Assembly (NCBI GenBank): GCA_036824465.1
Contig: DAITAC010000009.1
Location: 10,230-74,229 of the forward strand
Origin: JAKOQB01 sp036824465
GTDB taxonomy: Bacteria; Pseudomonadota; Gammaproteobacteria; Burkholderiales; Burkholderiaceae_F
Length of the DNA stretch: 64,000 nt
Reading direction: 5' to 3'
Shown: positions 31,887-41,077 of the stretch, in pieces
How the letters are laid out: the number at the start of each line of letters is the position of its first letter
How positions within the stretch are numbered: the first letter of the stretch is position 1
The notes under the pieces: model-generated
Told to the model about the DNA's origin: nothing
Databases searched by the model: none
Seen by the model: the letters and a program-made list of their open reading frames with translations, nothing else
Program-made: the position numbers and the translations under genes

Positions 31887-33122
31887 GTGAACGCGCCGGA
31901 ACATATCGAACTGGGAAGCCAGAGCATCCTGGGAAACCTTGCGATCTGCTATGCGCCACTGATCAACAAGCACCGGCGGGCAATCGGTACGCGCGTGACC
32001 ACGCTGTCGATGCAGGGCGCCAGCAAGCTGCCGATCGGCGAACTGCTGATCGCACTGAACGAGATCTGGCCCGAAGCATCGGCGCCGGTGCTGATCGCAG
32101 CGCTCGACGCGGACTTCGACCAATCCGCGCACGACTGGGACCCGCCAAAGAACGCATTGCTGGAGATTCCCGGTGCGATGCTGCGTGACCCGGTGCTGCA
32201 ATCGCTGACACAGGAGATGTTCCGCGACGGCAAGCGCCTCGCACTGCGCGGCCGCTCGGACGTTGCGCTGACGCCTGCGCTGCTGTCGTGCTTTGAGTAC
32301 GCGCTGATCCACATCAGCGAGGATCGCCGCCACAACCTCGACGGCACGCCTATCGCTGCGCCGGGAGGCGTAACCCGGCGGGTACCCTTCATCATCACCG
32401 GCGTGCAGACCGTCGGCGATGTCGACGCGGCATTCGGTCGCGGCGCGATGGCCAGCGTGGGCTGGCCCCTGGACGATGCGCAGCATCGCGAATCACGGCC
32501 GCTGCAGCCAGGCCAGGCCACCGTGCTCGAGCTGCTGCGCCTGGTGCGCGACGACGCTCCGGTCAGCAAGATCGAGGATACGTTGAAGCGCGACCCGGCA
32601 ATTGCCTTCAAGCTGCTCAGGCTGGTGAACTCGGTTGCGTTCGGCCTGCCGGTGCAGATCAAGTCGTTCCAGCATGCCGTGATGATGCTGGGCTACAAGA
32701 AGATGATGCGCTGGCTTTCACTGCTGATGGCGACCGCTTCGAAAGATGCCAACGCGTTCCCGCTGATGCACGCGTCGATCCGCCGCGGCCTGTTTCTCGA
32801 ATACGTCGGAGGCGAGGAAGTCGATACCGAGACGCGCGACGAGCTGTTCATCACTGGGGCGTTTTCGCTGCTCGACCGCATCGTCGGCGCTCCGTTCGAG
32901 CAACTGCTCCAGTTGATCGCATTGCCGGAAAATGTGGTCGACGCCATCGCACGCCGCGAGGGTCCGCACGCCAACTATCTGTCGGTCATCGAAGCGATCG
33001 AGCGGGCGGATCCCGTCGGCCTCGCCAAGCACCTCGACGAACTGGCGTTGCCGGTGTGGATGTGCAACGAGGCGCTGCTGCGCGCACTGGCGGCGGCAAA
33101 TACGCTCGACAGCGAGATCTAG
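31887..33122 (+). CDS. HDOD-domain signalling protein (YuxH-like)
   Basis: A protein of 411 aa. From about residue 210 it holds an HDOD domain (ELLRLVRDDAPVSKIEDTLK, DPAIAFKLLRLVNSVAFG, SFQHAVMMLGYKKMMRWLSLL), a catalytically inactive HD-like output module found in regulatory proteins. The first 200 residues look like a degenerate EAL fold: no intact EAL motif, but a VQTVGDVDAAF segment resembles the end of the barrel. So it is probably a YuxH-type protein without phosphodiesterase activity. The start is GTG at 31887. It stands between the oxoprolinase gene and purL with gaps of about 100 and 87 bases. Confidence 0.8.
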   Translation: MNAPEHIELGSQSILGNLAICYAPLINKHRRAIGTRVTTLSMQGASKLPIGELLIALNEIWPEASAPVLIAALDADFDQSAHDWDPPKNALLEIPGAMLRDPVLQSLTQEMFRDGKRLALRGRSDVALTPALLSCFEYALIHISEDRRHNLDGTPIAAPGGVTRRVPFIITGVQTVGDVDAAFGRGAMASVGWPLDDAQHRESRPLQPGQATVLELLRLVRDDAPVSKIEDTLKRDPAIAFKLLRLVNSVAFGLPVQIKSFQHAVMMLGYKKMMRWLSLLMATASKDANAFPLMHASIRRGLFLEYVGGEEVDTETRDELFITGAFSLLDRIVGAPFEQLLQLIALPENVVDAIARREGPHANYLSVIEAIERADPVGLAKHLDELALPVWMCNEALLRALAAANTLDSEI

Positions 33123-33209
33123 CGCAGAGCGACCAACGGTGCGCGGCTATACTGCTCGCCGCGCTGCCGCCTCACTTTCCACCTCATCGCGGAGCGCGCC
33201 TGCCTCCGC

Positions 33210-36200
33210 ATGCCATCCACTGACACGTATCTCGCGCTCGACGGTGCGGGCGCGCTATCCGCATTTCGCGCCGCACGCCTGCTCGCCCGCATCCGCCGCA
33301 TCGATTCCGATGCCGCCGAGCTGCGCGCGCAGTACGTGCACCTCATCCACTGCGCCGGCGGTCTGCGACGCGACGAGCGCGGCCGACTTGAGGGTCTGCT
33401 GACCTACGGCGAAGCAGCGGCCACCGATCGGCGCAGCGGTACGCAGTGGCTGGTTGTGCCGCGCATTGGCACCATTTCACCCTGGGCCAGCAAGGCGACC
33501 GACATCGCGCATAACTGCGGGCTGTCGAACATCCTGCGGATCGAGCGCGGCACGCGGTACACGCTGGTGATGAGAAATGGCCTGTTCGGTCCCAAGACGC
33601 TGTCCGATGACGCGCATCAGCGTATCGGCGCGCTGCTGCACGATCGAATGATCGAAAGCCTGCTCCAGCCCGACATCGATCCCGCCACGCTGTTCCGCGA
33701 GCTGCCCGGCAAACCGATGCAGCACGTGCCGGTGCAGGCGTCGGGGCGCGCCGCTCTGGTGCGTGCCAACCGCGACCTGGGGCTCGCGCTGTCCGACGAC
33801 GAAATCGATTATCTGCTCGATGCGTATCGAGGGCTGAAGCGCGACCCGACCGACGTCGAGCTGATGATGTTCGCGCAGGCCAATTCCGAGCACTGCCGCC
33901 ACAAGATCTTCAACGCAACCTGGACCATCGACGGCGACCGGAAGGACGCCACGCTCTTCGGCATGATCCGCGCCACCCACGCGGCCGCGCCGCAGGGCAC
34001 GGTGATCGCGTACAGCGATAACGCGGCGGTAATCGAGGGACGCATTGCGCGGCGCATGTATCCACGCAGCAATCACCCACACGGTGCCATCGGCACGGAG
34101 TACGCCGTGCGCGCCGAGCTGACGCACACCGTTTTCAAGGTCGAGACCCATAACCACCCGACCGCGATCTCGCCGTGGCCTGGCGCCGCCACCGGCGCGG
34201 GAGGCGAGATCCGCGACGAAGGCGCGACCGGTCGCGGGGCGAAGCCGAAGGCCGGCCTGTGCGGCTTCAGTGTGTCGAACCTGCGACTGCCCGATGCGCG
34301 CATGCGGTGGGAAAGCGATCGTGATCTCACCGGTGGTGCGAAAACCGAGGCTGACTACGGTTTCCCGGCGCGCATCGCCGACGCGCTGTCGATCATGATC
34401 GATGGCCCGATCGGCGCGGCCTCGTTCAACAACGAATTCGGCCGGCCCAACCTGCTCGGTTACTTTCGCGCGTTCGAAGCCAATGTCGGCGGCAGGCGCT
34501 ACGGTTATCACAAGCCGATCATGATCGCCGGCGGCATCGGCAATATCCGTGACGAACAGACCCGCAAACTCGATCTGCCCGACGGAACGCTGCTGATCCA
34601 GCTGGGTGGTCCGGGCATGCGCATCGGGCTCGGCGGCGGCGCAGCGTCGAGCATGGGATCTGGAGCCAACACGGAGCAGCTCGACTTCGATTCAGTCCAG
34701 CGGGGCAACGCCGAAATACAGCGCCGCGCACAGGAAGTCATCGATCGCTGCTGGGGACTGGGCGATGGCAACCCGATCCTGTCGATCCACGACGTTGGCG
34801 CGGGCGGATTATCGAACGCCTTGCCGGAGCTCGCCGACAGTGCGGGCAAGGGCGCTCACATCAGCCTCGCCAGGATCCCGGTTGAGGAAAGCGGCATGAG
34901 CCCGCTGGAGATCTGGTGCAACGAATCCCAGGAGCGCTACGCGCTGGCGGTTGCACCTGACTCGCTGCCGGTATTCGACTGGATGTGCCGGCGCGAGCGT
35001 TGTCCGTACGCGGTCGTCGGCACGATCAGCGCGGACGGACGACTGCTTGTCACCGGCGAGGGCGACACCGCGGTCGACATGCCGATGAGCGTGCTGCTCG
35101 GCAAGCCACCAAAGATGCATCGTGACGTGGTGCACGTTGCGTGCGCTCTGCCCGCGCTCGATGTCGTCGGCATCGACATCGGGCATGTCGCGCTCGACGT
35201 GCTGCGGCACCCGACTGTGGCGAGCAAGAGTTTCCTGATCACGATCGGCGACCGCAGCGTTGGCGGACTTAACTGCCGCGACCCCATGGTCGGGCCGTGG
35301 CAAGTGCCGGTGGCCGACTGCGCGGTCACGCTGCTCGACTTCGAAGGGTATGCAGGCGAGGCGATGTCAATGGGCGAGCGCACGCCGCTTGCGATCATCG
35401 ATGCTGCCGCCTCGGCACGCATGGCGATCGGCGAAGCATTGACCAACATCGCAGCCGCTGACATCGATCTCTCCCGCGTGAAGCTCTCCGCGAACTGGAT
35501 GGCGGCGTGCGGGCAACCGGGTGAAGACGCGTTGCTGTTCGACGCCGTGGCTGCCGCCAGCGCGCTGTGCCAGCAGCTCGGTATCAGCATCCCGGTCGGC
35601 AAGGACTCGTTGTCGATGAAGACCGCATGGCGCGATGCAGGCGAGGACAAGGTCGTGTCCGCGCCCGTGTCGCTCATCATCAGCGCCGCCGCCCCGGTGG
35701 ACGATGTGCGGCAGTCACTCACGCCGCAGCTACGCACTGACTGCGGCGACACGGTGCTGATCCTGATCGACCTCGGCGCGGGCAGGATGCGGCTGGGCGG
35801 ATCGATGCTGGCGCAGGTGACGCAGCAGATCGGCAACCGTGCGCCAGACGTCGAAGATCCCGACCGCCTGGCGGCGGCGATCCGTGCAGTGCGCCAGCTC
35901 GCCCGCGCAGGCCGCCTGCTCGCGTATCACGATCGTTCAGACGGCGGGTTGTTTGCAGCCATTTGTGAAATGGCGTTCGCCGGCCACTGCGGGGTCACGC
36001 TGAACATCGACGTGCTGGCGATGGACCCGCTCGCCACAGACTGGGGCGACTTCAAGATTCGGCCGGAGCAGGTCGCGGTTCGTCGCAGCGAACTCGCGGT
36101 AAGCGCGCTCTTCAATGAGGAACTCGGCCTGGTGCTGCAGGTCCGTGATGCGGACCAGAGCGCGGTGATGAACGCGCTGCGGGCCGAAGGTCTCGGGTCG

Positions 36201-37226
36201 ATCTCGCACATCATCGGCAAGCCGAACGCGCGCGACGTGATCGACGTGTGGAACGACGCCAGGCCGATCTTCAGCAGATCGCGCAGTGAGTTGCTGAAGG
36301 TTTGGAGCGAAGTGTCATGGCGCATCGCGCGGCTGCGTGACAACCCGGCGTGCGCTGACGCCGAGTACGAACGTGCCATTGATGCGGAGGATCGCGGCCT
36401 GTCGATCGCGCTCACGTTCGACCCGGCCGAAGACATCGCCGCACCGTTCATTGCACTGGGCGCGCGCCCGCAGGTCGCGATCCTGCGCGAGCAGGGCGTG
36501 AACAGCCAATACGAAATGGCCGCGGCGATGGACCGGGCGGGCTTTAATGCAGTCGACGTGCATATGACCGACTTGCAGAATGGTCGCGCACATCTGGAGG
36601 ACTTCAAGGGCTTCGCCGCCTGCGGTGGCTTTTCCTACGGGGACGTGCTGGGCGGCGGCGGCGGTTGGGCCAAGACCATTCTGTTCAACGGCAAGCTCGC
36701 CGAACAGTTCTCTGCTTTCTTTCAGCGTCCTGACTCATTCGCGCTTGGCGTGTGCAATGGTTGCCAGATGATGAGCCAGCTTCACATGCTGATCCCGGGT
36801 GCGACACACTGGCCGCGCTTCGAGCGTAACGTGAGCGAGCAGTTTGAGGGGCGGCTGGTGATGGTCGAAGTCGCGCCGTCGCCGTCGCTCTTCCTCGCCG
36901 ACATGGCCGGCAGCCGCATGCCGATCGCGAATGCGCACGGCGAGGGACGCGCCGTATTCCGCAGCGAGGAGGATCGGAACAAAGCGTTGGTCGCGCTGCG
37001 TTACGTCGACTGGCACGGCCGTGCCACCGAGCGTTATCCGCACAACCCCAACGGCTCGCCAGAGGGCATCACGGGCCTGACCACGCCCGATGGTCGTTTC
37101 ACGATCGTGATGCCGCATCCGGAACGCGTGCGGCGCACGGTGCAGATGTCATGGCAGCCAACTGGCCTCGGCGAAGATTCGCCTTGGATGCGGATGTTCC
37201 GTAATGCGCGGCGTTGGCTCGGCTAG
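33210..37226 (+). CDS. purL: Phosphoribosylformylglycinamidine synthase
   Basis: Fourth step of purine synthesis: FGAR + ATP + glutamine gives FGAM. This is the large single-chain form of 1338 aa. Residues to about 170 are the PurS-like N-domain, then the two AIRS-like halves (HCRHKIFNATW, KVETHNHPTAISPWPGAATGAGGEIRDEGATGRG, then PVGKDSLSMKT). The C-terminal glutamine amidotransferase begins near residue 1090 (VAILREQGVNSQYEMA), with nucleophile C1182 in GVCNGCQMM and the His-Glu pair in MPHPERVRR. A TATACT -10-like hexamer lies at 33148, about 60 bases upstream. Nearby ppiC-bolA-yciB fits Burkholderiales order. Confidence 0.96.
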   Translation: MPSTDTYLALDGAGALSAFRAARLLARIRRIDSDAAELRAQYVHLIHCAGGLRRDERGRLEGLLTYGEAAATDRRSGTQWLVVPRIGTISPWASKATDIAHNCGLSNILRIERGTRYTLVMRNGLFGPKTLSDDAHQRIGALLHDRMIESLLQPDIDPATLFRELPGKPMQHVPVQASGRAALVRANRDLGLALSDDEIDYLLDAYRGLKRDPTDVELMMFAQANSEHCRHKIFNATWTIDGDRKDATLFGMIRATHAAAPQGTVIAYSDNAAVIEGRIARRMYPRSNHPHGAIGTEYAVRAELTHTVFKVETHNHPTAISPWPGAATGAGGEIRDEGATGRGAKPKAGLCGFSVSNLRLPDARMRWESDRDLTGGAKTEADYGFPARIADALSIMIDGPIGAASFNNEFGRPNLLGYFRAFEANVGGRRYGYHKPIMIAGGIGNIRDEQTRKLDLPDGTLLIQLGGPGMRIGLGGGAASSMGSGANTEQLDFDSVQRGNAEIQRRAQEVIDRCWGLGDGNPILSIHDVGAGGLSNALPELADSAGKGAHISLARIPVEESGMSPLEIWCNESQERYALAVAPDSLPVFDWMCRRERCPYAVVGTISADGRLLVTGEGDTAVDMPMSVLLGKPPKMHRDVVHVACALPALDVVGIDIGHVALDVLRHPTVASKSFLITIGDRSVGGLNCRDPMVGPWQVPVADCAVTLLDFEGYAGEAMSMGERTPLAIIDAAASARMAIGEALTNIAAADIDLSRVKLSANWMAACGQPGEDALLFDAVAAASALCQQLGISIPVGKDSLSMKTAWRDAGEDKVVSAPVSLIISAAAPVDDVRQSLTPQLRTDCGDTVLILIDLGAGRMRLGGSMLAQVTQQIGNRAPDVEDPDRLAAAIRAVRQLARAGRLLAYHDRSDGGLFAAICEMAFAGHCGVTLNIDVLAMDPLATDWGDFKIRPEQVAVRRSELAVSALFNEELGLVLQVRDADQSAVMNALRAEGLGSISHIIGKPNARDVIDVWNDARPIFSRSRSELLKVWSEVSWRIARLRDNPACADAEYERAIDAEDRGLSIALTFDPAEDIAAPFIALGARPQVAILREQGVNSQYEMAAAMDRAGFNAVDVHMTDLQNGRAHLEDFKGFAACGGFSYGDVLGGGGGWAKTILFNGKLAEQFSAFFQRPDSFALGVCNGCQMMSQLHMLIPGATHWPRFERNVSEQFEGRLVMVEVAPSPSLFLADMAGSRMPIANAHGEGRAVFRSEEDRNKALVALRYVDWHGRATERYPHNPNGSPEGITGLTTPDGRFTIVMPHPERVRRTVQMSWQPTGLGEDSPWMRMFRNARRWLG

Positions 37227-37354
37227 CGATTGGTCCCTGGTGTGGCGGCGCCGGCCCGGATGGATTGGTTCAGAACGACAAGGTCTTGTTATTTCGCGGC
37301 ACCGCGGCCATCTCCGCCGGCAGACTGCCATTGTGGACGAGCGCAGAAGAAGTC

Positions 37355-37838
37355 ATGAGACGGTATCTGTTACTCGCCGTTGTCGCGCTCCTGGTCGGCT
37401 GCGGCACGGCGCGCACGCTGGTGCTGGAGCCGACGCGGGCGGCCGACAGATTCGCGCGCGTCGAACTCATCGCCGATAGTCCGACGGTTTCGGTTCCCTC
37501 CGACGTCACGCAGAAGATCGAGTCGGCGAGCAGAAAAGGGGCTGTATGACTCCGGAAAGTTCACGCCGGGCCAGGACCTGAAGATTCTTTGCACGTTCGT
37601 ATTGCAGAACCCGGGTGATCGCTTGTCCCGCTGGTTCTGGGGTGGCATCGGCAACGCCGGCGAAGGTATGGTCGTCGTGCAGGTGCGCTACATCGACGTG
37701 GTGGGTAAGGAGCTCGCTCGGACACAGGTCGAAGGTCGCATCGGCAGCGGATTCTTCGGCGGCTCGCTCGATGATGCAATCACCAAGGCCGGCGAAGACA
37801 TCGTCGGTTTCACGGTGGCGAATTTCGCAGTGAAATAA
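37355..37838 (+). pseudogene. Small lipoprotein (DUF4410-like) interrupted by a +1 frameshift
   Basis: The first frame begins MRRYLLLAVVALLVGCGTAR, a lipoprotein signal with lipobox LVGC, and runs through VELIADSPTVSVPSDVTQKIESASRK to a stop near 37549. The second frame continues at once with GLYDSGKFTPGQDLKIL, FGGSLDDAITKAGEDIVG and a stop at 37836-37838. Removing one G from the AAAAGGGG run around 37536-37543 joins them into one protein of about 160 aa resembling DUF4410 lipoproteins. So one gene is present, either truly broken or showing a sequence error. Both halves look conserved, which suggests a recent event. Function of the family is not known. Confidence 0.75.
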
Positions 37839-38052
37839 ACTGAACGAACTGCAGGAACATACCGAATCGCTCGCGGCTAAGAGCGCTGCACTGATGCGAC
37901 GGGTATTTCCAAAGTGAAGGGTGGCTTTGGCATGCATCACCGCCCGTTCCGAATTAACGAAATTTGGGCGGCTCCCGGCGTATCGTGATTCCGGTTGTGG
38001 ATTCGCTGGATGTACCCTTCAGCCTCGAACAGGAAAATTACGGACACTTCGA

Positions 38053-38745
38053 ATGCCGGGCCAATTCAAACCTGTCGTCTTCGACCCCTACGGGAGACGA
38101 CGCATGCGCTTGCGCCCGCCTCGATGGCTTGTGCTGCTTGTGCTCGGCATCGCGGTCGGCGCGGCTGGCGTCATCGTCGTCCAGGAGCGCTACCTGCCGC
38201 CACGTCTATCGGCCGACGAGTCGTCGAAACTGCGCAGTGCTTTCGACCAGGCCGACGCCGAGCGCCTCCGGCTGAAGGAGGAACTCGCTGAGACTGCGAA
38301 GCGGCTCGAAACAACGCTCGCTGACATGAAGGTCCAGAAGGACGAGCTTACTGCCAGCCGCACGGTTGCCGAGCGCCTGCGCGATGACGTGGCCTCCGTG
38401 ATCGCATCGTTACCGCCAGATCCGCGCGGCGGGGTCGTTGAAATCCGCTCAGGGCGGTTCGCGTTGACGGGCGGAATACTTGCCTACGACGTGGTGCTCT
38501 CGCGCGACCGCGGAGCGAGCAAACCGATGACCGGAGTCATGCAGTTCATCATTGCCGGAGAATCCGCACGCGGTCCCGAATCCACCGTCACCCTGAAATC
38601 AATCGACGTGTCGATCGGCAGCCATGAGATCGTGCGCGGCAGCCAGGCCTTGCCCGAGGGTTTCAGACCGCGCCAGGTGACGATTCAAGTGCTCGATCGG
38701 GCCGCCGGAAGGGCATTGGGCATGCGCGTGATGCTGGTCAAATAG
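38053..38745 (+). CDS. Membrane-anchored coiled-coil protein (DUF6776-like)
   Basis: A protein of 230 aa with a short basic cytoplasmic N-terminus (YGRRRMRLRPPRW) and one membrane segment (about residues 24-46). A coiled coil follows, rich in Leu, Glu and Lys (about 55-115). A compact C-terminal domain contains VVEIRSGRFALTGGILAYDVVLSRD. The layout matches a betaproteobacterial family of unknown function often found near bactofilin genes; no bactofilin is present here. ATG 38053 (MPGQFKPVVFDPYG) is chosen, since upstream in-frame residues are Cys/Arg-rich and unlike the family. The 214 bases before it hold nothing that I can name. Confidence 0.75.
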   Translation: MPGQFKPVVFDPYGRRRMRLRPPRWLVLLVLGIAVGAAGVIVVQERYLPPRLSADESSKLRSAFDQADAERLRLKEELAETAKRLETTLADMKVQKDELTASRTVAERLRDDVASVIASLPPDPRGGVVEIRSGRFALTGGILAYDVVLSRDRGASKPMTGVMQFIIAGESARGPESTVTLKSIDVSIGSHEIVRGSQALPEGFRPRQVTIQVLDRAAGRALGMRVMLVK

Positions 38746-38995
38746 CCGAAATCCTGTGGAAAGCAGCAGGTTACGAAGGGGCCCGACGAGTTGGCCGCGG
38801 TTGCATAGCGACCTGCGCGCCCTTTGCAGACTTCAAGGAAAGGCCAGGCAAGAAGCGTTCGCGGAAGTACGACAGATATCGCATTCATCGCGCGCAACTC
38901 CGCCGAGATGCGCGATCGTATTTAACGCACCAATTGATGCCAAACAGCGCTGAAAGGAGTGCGGGCTCTCCAGTACCGGAGCAACCCGACAACGA

Positions 38996-39427
38996 ATGAA
39001 GAAGGCTGCCAAGAGGAAGGTCGAGGGCGACGGGACCGGCGTCGTGTCCGCGATGCGCGGCTTGTTCCGGTCGTTTGCGAAGCTGGCCGAACAAGCGGGT
39101 GATGGGCGACCGCTGCTGCGCGGGCTGCGTGTCGCCCACGATCCCAAAGCCGACCGTTTCGTGGTGGTGCATAGTGGATCGCGAGTCGAGTTTGTACTTC
39201 TTCTCGATGCCAATAGTCAGCCTCCCCACGCAGAAGTCGAGTGCAGACGGATGGACTCCGCCGGCGCGACCGAGCAGACGACGATCGCCCGTTTTCGATA
39301 TGACGACACCGGCGTCGTGTCACAGTCGACCGTCCCCGAGCTGATCAGCGAAAGAATCGACCAGGCGCCTGGCGCCTGGAGCATTGTCGCTGCCGTCATC
39401 TGGAACGCCCTGGAGGCTCGGGCGTAG
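38996..39427 (+). CDS. Hypothetical protein, 143 aa
   Basis: I do not recognise this protein. It is soluble, starts with a basic stretch (MKKAAKRKVEGDG), and has alternating strand-like segments (DRFVVVHSGSRVEFVLLLDA, EQTTIARFRYDDTG). It ends with an amphipathic helix (WSIVAAVIWNALEARA). There is no signal peptide or membrane segment. ATG 38996 is the first good start. The 250 bases upstream contain no gene and no clear promoter. Coding status is supported by length and codon bias only. Confidence 0.5.
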   Translation: MKKAAKRKVEGDGTGVVSAMRGLFRSFAKLAEQAGDGRPLLRGLRVAHDPKADRFVVVHSGSRVEFVLLLDANSQPPHAEVECRRMDSAGATEQTTIARFRYDDTGVVSQSTVPELISERIDQAPGAWSIVAAVIWNALEARA

Positions 39428-39543
39428 AGCGGGAGCGCAAGGAACGGCTGGCGGGGAGGAGCGACGGCAGACTCAATCTGCCCTGTTCTGGAATGACTCG
39501 ACCGCTTTGGTCTGCGCGACAGCTGACTGGGGGCGGATCTCGT

Positions 39544-39945
39544 TCAGCGTTGAGGCGTGCTTCGGCCGGGCGCTTCCATGTCTCGTTCATCCAGATGAAA
39601 CCGATGTAGCGCCCGGTGCACGAGCGGTGACACCAGCACGCCGATCGAAACCAGGAACACCACGCCGGCGAACAGCGCATACGCAGACGCGAAGAGTTTG
39701 GCTTTGTCGCCGGGCAGTGGATCGACTGGCCCCATGCCACCCAGGATCATCGCGGCATTCAGCAGCGCGTCGATCCAGCGCATGTGCGCAAGCACGCGAT
39801 AGCCGAGCACGCCGATCGCAAGCGCCATCGCAAGCAGCGCACCTGCCACGAGCGCCATTGTCACGAGGCGCCGCACAAAGACCGCGGGCGGCGCCAGCGG
39901 CTCGTGATGACGTTCGTAGATTATCCAGACGACTCCACAAAGCAA
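39544..39945 (-). CDS. Small membrane protein, ion-channel-like
   Basis: A protein of 133 aa with three predicted helices (about 27-50, 60-73, 88-110). The segment LLNAAMILGGMGPVDPL sits between helices like a pore loop, and the protein ends in a charged tail HRALHRFHLDERD. I recall similar proteins in Proteobacteria annotated as two-pore-type or hypothetical membrane proteins, usually starting just before YERHHEPL. The only usable start that keeps this segment is TTG 39945, which lies inside a terminator-like hairpin and lacks a clear ribosome site. ATG 39858 would cut the conserved N-terminus. It may be expressed by read-through from ppiC. Confidence 0.68.
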   Translation of the reverse strand: MLCGVVWIIYERHHEPLAPPAVFVRRLVTMALVAGALLAMALAIGVLGYRVLAHMRWIDALLNAAMILGGMGPVDPLPGDKAKLFASAYALFAGVVFLVSIGVLVSPLVHRALHRFHLDERDMEAPGRSTPQR

Positions 39946-39971
39946 AGGGACGCCCGCGGCGCCCCTTTTTT
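39944..39971. terminator. Terminator-like hairpin between ppiC and the small membrane gene
   Basis: GGGACGCC (39947-39954) pairs with GGCGCCCC (39958-39965) with one A-C mismatch and a CGC loop. On the plus strand it is followed by TTTTTT; on the minus strand by TTTGCTTTG. It lies 28 bases after the ppiC stop, so it probably ends that minus-strand transcript, and it may work in both directions. Confidence 0.6.
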
Positions 39972-39998
39972 ATTCCATCGATTGTCGAAGCAGTTCGC

Positions 39999-40769
39999 CT
40001 ACTGGATCTTTGCCTTGCTGCGCAGGCCCTCCATGAAGCCTTGGATGCGCTGCTGCTGCAAAGCCTCGCGCACCTGGTTCTGCACCTGTGCCAGCGGCGG
40101 GAACTGCGTGTCGCGCACGTCGTCAAGACGGATCACGTGCCAGCCGAACTGCGACTGCACGGGCGCGTCTGTGTATTTGCCTTTTTCCAGCTTGGTCATC
40201 GCCGCAGAAAACGGCGGGACGTAGGCGTCGGGGCCAGCCCAGTCGAGGTCGCCGCCCTTGGCTGCGGAGCCGGTGTCCTTCGATTTCTTGGCCAGTTCCT
40301 CGAATTTCGCACCCTTGCCCAGCTGGGCGATGATGTCCTTGGCTTCGTCTTCCTTCTCGACCAGGATGTGGCGCGCGCGGTATTCCTTGCCGCCCTGGGC
40401 CGCCTTCTGCTTGTCGTACTCGGCCTGCACCTGCGCGTCGGTAATCGGGTTCTTGCTCAGTTCGTCGCGCAGCAGCGCCTGCGCAACGACGTTCTGCCGT
40501 TGCAGCTCGAGCTGGAACTTGACATCTGCGCGCTCGGGGATGCCGCGCTTGATGGCTTCCTGCAGCACGATCTCGCGCTGGATCAGTTCGTCCTTGATGC
40601 GCTTGCGCAGTTCGGGTGAATCTTTCTGTCCCTGCTGGATGAACTGCTGTACCCAGGCGTCTTCACGCGACTTGGGAATGGGCTTGTTGTTGACGACGGA
40701 GATGTTCTGCGCGAGCGCGACACTCGCAAACAAGCTGGAAAATGCCGTGAACGCAAGAATTCGCAACAT
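39999..40769 (-). CDS. Periplasmic peptidyl-prolyl isomerase, parvulin type
   Basis: A protein of 256 aa with a signal peptide (MLRILAFTAFSSLFASVALAQ). A SurA-like helical N-domain (about 22-125) and a parvulin domain at about 132-225 follow (YRARHILVEKEDEA, KGGDLDWAGPDAYVPPFSAAM, FGWHVIRLDDVR). It folds or protects exported proteins. ATG 40769 is used because it gives the signal peptide; an upstream ATG at 40814 would bury it. The order yciB-bolA-ppiC on one strand is a conserved Burkholderiales arrangement. Confidence 0.9.
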   Translation of the reverse strand: MLRILAFTAFSSLFASVALAQNISVVNNKPIPKSREDAWVQQFIQQGQKDSPELRKRIKDELIQREIVLQEAIKRGIPERADVKFQLELQRQNVVAQALLRDELSKNPITDAQVQAEYDKQKAAQGGKEYRARHILVEKEDEAKDIIAQLGKGAKFEELAKKSKDTGSAAKGGDLDWAGPDAYVPPFSAAMTKLEKGKYTDAPVQSQFGWHVIRLDDVRDTQFPPLAQVQNQVREALQQQRIQGFMEGLRSKAKIQ

Positions 40770-40810
40770 GTCTTTGGATTCCGAGAAGTTGAAGAAGAAG
40801 CGGCGCGCTG

Positions 40811-41077
40811 TCACTCGTCCGGCGCCAGCAGGGTCATCGACAGCGCATGAATTTCGCGCTGCATGAGATCATGCAAGGCATCATACACGAGGCGGTGCCG
40901 CGCCATTCGCGGCAAACCGCTGAACCGTTCGCTCACCATTCGCATGCGGTAGTGGCCGCCCCCGCTCTTGGCGCCTTCGTGTCCCGCATGCAGTGCACTC
41001 TCATCGTTGATCACGATTTCGAGCGGCGCAAGCGCCGCGAGGCGTAGCTGGATCTTTTCGATCGTCGCTTCAGGCAT
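40811..41077 (-). CDS. BolA family protein
   Basis: An 88-aa BolA/IbaG-fold protein, a partner of monothiol glutaredoxins in iron-sulfur and iron homeostasis. Typical segments are IEIVINDESALHAGH-like (here LEIVINDESALHAGHEGA), GGGHYRMRMVSERFSG and RHRLVYDAL. The conserved His of the ALHAGH loop and the second His of GGHY could bind a shared Fe-S cluster. The start overlaps the yciB stop by eight bases, which implies coupling. Whether it is BolA proper or IbaG cannot be decided by eye. Confidence 0.92.
   Translation of the reverse strand: MPEATIEKIQLRLAALAPLEIVINDESALHAGHEGAKSGGGHYRMRMVSERFSGLPRMARHRLVYDALHDLMQREIHALSMTLLAPDE

Noticed and set aside
37380..37838. The second half of the broken lipoprotein as an independent gene
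   Set aside because: It lacks a start with a signal peptide, and its protein continues exactly from the upstream frame.
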